15,734 nt of DNA, taken from CAYMJO01 sp964391305. GTDB lineage: Bacteria > Patescibacteriota > CALEFQ01. How positions within the stretch are numbered: the first letter of the stretch is position 1; each line of letters starts with the position of its first letter. The translations under genes were made by a program, and so were the position numbers. Under the pieces are notes generated by a model that worked only from the letters and a program-made list of their open reading frames with translations, was not told the origin of the DNA and ran no database searches. Shown piece after piece: positions 14,056-15,734 of the stretch. The stretch covers positions 1 through 15,734 of the forward strand of contig CAYMJO010000019.1 in assembly GCA_964391305.1 (NCBI GenBank), given 5' to 3'.

Positions 14056-14115
14056 AAAAAACAACCCTTCACGTTTTGAGGGTTTTTATTTAAATTCGGA
14101 ATTCAAAAGGTTCAA
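14056..14115. repeat. 60-nt direct repeat, right copy
   Basis: Identical over 60 nt to 13394-13453, 662 nt apart. It carries the same terminator hairpin and near-palindrome. The comM ATG is 56 nt further on, so here the AAAAGG is too far away to serve as its ribosome binding site. Confidence 0.95.
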
Positions 14116-14171
14116 GCTGTGATTTTAGCCGAATTTTGGAATTTTGGCTTTCGAATTTTAAATTTACGACT

Positions 14172-15701
14172 ATGCCAAGCAAACTCATGAGCGCGTCAGT
14201 AGTTGGGCTCGATGCCGAGCCCGTTGAAGTCGAGGTTGATCTTACCCTTCGGCCAAATCCGAGGTTTTATATAGTTGGGCTTCCAGATGCCGCGGTATCC
14301 GAATCAAAATATCGCGTGCTTTCGGCGATCCGCAACACTGTTGGGAGTTTCAAATACGGAAAAATAACGACTAACCTCGCTCCCGCGGATCTTAAAAAAG
14401 AAGGTCCTGGCTTTGATTTACCGATTGCTCTCGGTGTGCTTCACGTGCTTGGCCATTGTGAACTTGTAATGTCCGATTCATTATTTGTGGGTGAGCTTTC
14501 TCTCGATGGGCGTCTTCGCCACACAAATGGTGTTCTGCCGATTGCGATCATGGCCAGAACAAAAGGTTACAAAAAGCTCTTTGTTCCGGAAGTAAATGCG
14601 AGAGAGGCAAGTCTGATTAAAGATGTTGAAGTTTATTCCGTTAAAAACCTGCGGGAATTTTTGGAGCATGTTGCGGGCGGAAAGAAGATTAAGCCTTGTG
14701 AATCTGGAAGTTTGCAGGTTCTTTCGAAGAGGGAAGATTGTTTTGAGAACGACATGGCGTATGTGAAGGGGCAAGAGCATGTCAAACGCGCGCTTGAGAT
14801 CGCCGCCGCCGGCGGACATAACATGCTAATGTCTGGGCCGCCGGGATCTGGCAAAACCATGCTTGCGAGGACCATTCCATCAATACTGCCTCAAATGGAT
14901 CTTGATGAATCTCTCGAGATCACGAAAATTCACAGCATTGCCGGCATGTTGAAATCCGATGAGCCTTTGATCGGTGCGCGTCCATTCCGTGCGCCGCATC
15001 ACACGGCATCGGGAGTGGCGCTCGTTGGCGGCGGCACTTGGCCAAAGCCGGGAGAGATAAGCCTTGCGCACAGGGGTGTTTTGTTTCTTGATGAGTTTCC
15101 CGAGTTTCCGCGCCAGGTTTTGGAAAATTTGAGACAGCCTCTGGAAGATGGCGTTGTGACTATCTCTCGCGCGTCTGGCACGTTGACGTTTCCTGCAAAA
15201 TTCATTCTCATCGCGTCGATGAATCCGTGTCCATGCGGATATGCGGGTGATCCCGAGCGCGAATGCACGTGTTCTCCCCTTCAGGTTGCCAGTTATCAAA
15301 AAAGAATATCAGGTCCGCTGATGGACCGAATTGACATGCATGTCGAAGTGCCGAAGGTTGATATTAATGAGCTTACAACGGAGAAGCTTTCCGAATCTTC
15401 GGAGATAATCCGCGAACGTGTTCAGAAGGCTCGCGATCGCCAAGTGGAAAATTTTAGAAAAACGAATTTTAAAAATGTTAAAACCAATAGTGAAATGACA
15501 GCGGAGCAAATCAGAAAATTCTGTAAAATAGACCATAAGACGTCTTTGCTTCTTAAAAAAGCCGTGACACAGATGAATCTTTCCGCGAGGAGCTATCACA
15601 GGATTTTAAAGCTTGCTCGAACGATTGCGGATCTTGCCCATGAATCGGACATAAAAATGGAATATGTTGCGGAAGCACTCCAGTACAGGGCATCTGAATG
15701 A
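14172..15701 (+). CDS. comM: ComM-type Mg-chelatase-like AAA+ ATPase
   Basis: From ATG 14172 the product is 509 residues, full length for the YifB/ComM family. The N-terminal ChlI-like domain (about 1-165) has IVGLPDAAVSESKYRV and TTNLAPADLKKEGPGFDLP. Then follow the AAA+ core with Walker A GPPGSGKT (222-229), Walker B VLFLDE (303-308), the Cys-rich NPCPCGYAGDPERECTC segment (351-367), sensor/arginine region GPLMDRID (381-388), and the C-terminal Mg-chelatase domain ending in SYHRILKLARTIADL. In Vibrio and Haemophilus ComM is a hexameric helicase that promotes branch migration of incoming DNA during transformation. The frame opens at TTG 14136, but MPSKLMSASVVGL aligns with the family start. 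No other competence gene is in the window. Confidence 0.92.
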   Translation: MPSKLMSASVVGLDAEPVEVEVDLTLRPNPRFYIVGLPDAAVSESKYRVLSAIRNTVGSFKYGKITTNLAPADLKKEGPGFDLPIALGVLHVLGHCELVMSDSLFVGELSLDGRLRHTNGVLPIAIMARTKGYKKLFVPEVNAREASLIKDVEVYSVKNLREFLEHVAGGKKIKPCESGSLQVLSKREDCFENDMAYVKGQEHVKRALEIAAAGGHNMLMSGPPGSGKTMLARTIPSILPQMDLDESLEITKIHSIAGMLKSDEPLIGARPFRAPHHTASGVALVGGGTWPKPGEISLAHRGVLFLDEFPEFPRQVLENLRQPLEDGVVTISRASGTLTFPAKFILIASMNPCPCGYAGDPERECTCSPLQVASYQKRISGPLMDRIDMHVEVPKVDINELTTEKLSESSEIIRERVQKARDRQVENFRKTNFKNVKTNSEMTAEQIRKFCKIDHKTSLLLKKAVTQMNLSARSYHRILKLARTIADLAHESDIKMEYVAEALQYRASE

Positions 15702-15711
15702 TTGGAGTATT

Positions 15712-15725
15712 CTTTAACGTTAAAG
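15712..15725. promoter_or_regulatory. Perfect 14-nt palindrome after comM
   Basis: CTTTAACGTTAAAG is fully self-complementary and lies 10 nt past the comM stop. It could be an operator of the next gene, which is outside the window; there is no loop or T-tract suited to a terminator. Confidence 0.3.
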
Positions 15726-15734
15726 TGTTATTGA

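Noticed and set aside
14136..14171. TTG start for comM
   Set aside because: The 12 extra residues do not match the family; the ATG at 14172 gives the normal ComM N-terminus.
1..15734. CRISPR array, insertion sequence or rRNA
   Set aside because: No regularly spaced repeats, no transposase ORF and no rRNA-like conserved segments were seen.

Overview
The window reads as ordinary chromosome from a small-genome bacterium of the Candidate Phyla Radiation (Patescibacteria; a Parcubacteria- or Moranbacteria-like lineage is my best guess). The grounds are AT-biased DNA with few clear Shine-Dalgarno sites, small zinc-ribbon membrane proteins, a DUF3352 protein, a one-domain alkyltransferase, one Xer recombinase, and short dispersed palindromes between genes. 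TGA is used as a stop (dksA-like, lspA and comM ends), so the code is standard and not the Gly-TGA code of SR1/Gracilibacteria. The lineage is an inference; no rRNA is present.

Layout. 1-298: AT-rich leader with small hairpins. 299-2732: two consecutive genes for membrane proteins that share an N-terminal four-Cys zinc ribbon, a low-complexity linker and one transmembrane helix but carry different outer domains (transglutaminase-like; helical). A bidirectional terminator follows. 2898-4079, minus strand: a Xer recombinase gene followed by a degenerate tRNA relic and an intact tRNA-Lys(CTT). 4198-7061: promoter, structured leader, rpsO, hairpin-rich spacer and pnp, the classic ribosomal protein S15/polynucleotide phosphorylase pair. 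7164-11480: a DUF3352 membrane protein, then a DnaQ-exonuclease/DinG-helicase fusion.

11481-12087 has no convincing protein gene. It holds a terminator, a pair of inverted DnaA-box-like sites, and an isolated transcription unit with a well-formed promoter, several hairpins, a possible pseudoknot and a strong terminator, most likely a structured RNA of about 310 nt. 12088-13373: a divergent pair, an MGMT-family gene on minus and a DksA/TraR-type gene overlapping lspA on plus. 13394-14115: a 662-bp-period cassette with a NYN-domain nuclease-like gene between two identical 60-nt direct repeats; a consensus promoter inside it points back against the gene. 14172-15701: comM-type AAA+ ATPase gene.

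Most genes are housekeeping: translation and RNA decay (rpsO, pnp), DNA processing (xer, DnaQ-DinG, MGMT, comM), lipoprotein processing (lspA). The best candidates for something undescribed are the repeat-bounded NYN cassette with its antisense promoter, the orphan structured RNA at about 11713-12023, and the twin zinc-ribbon membrane proteins.
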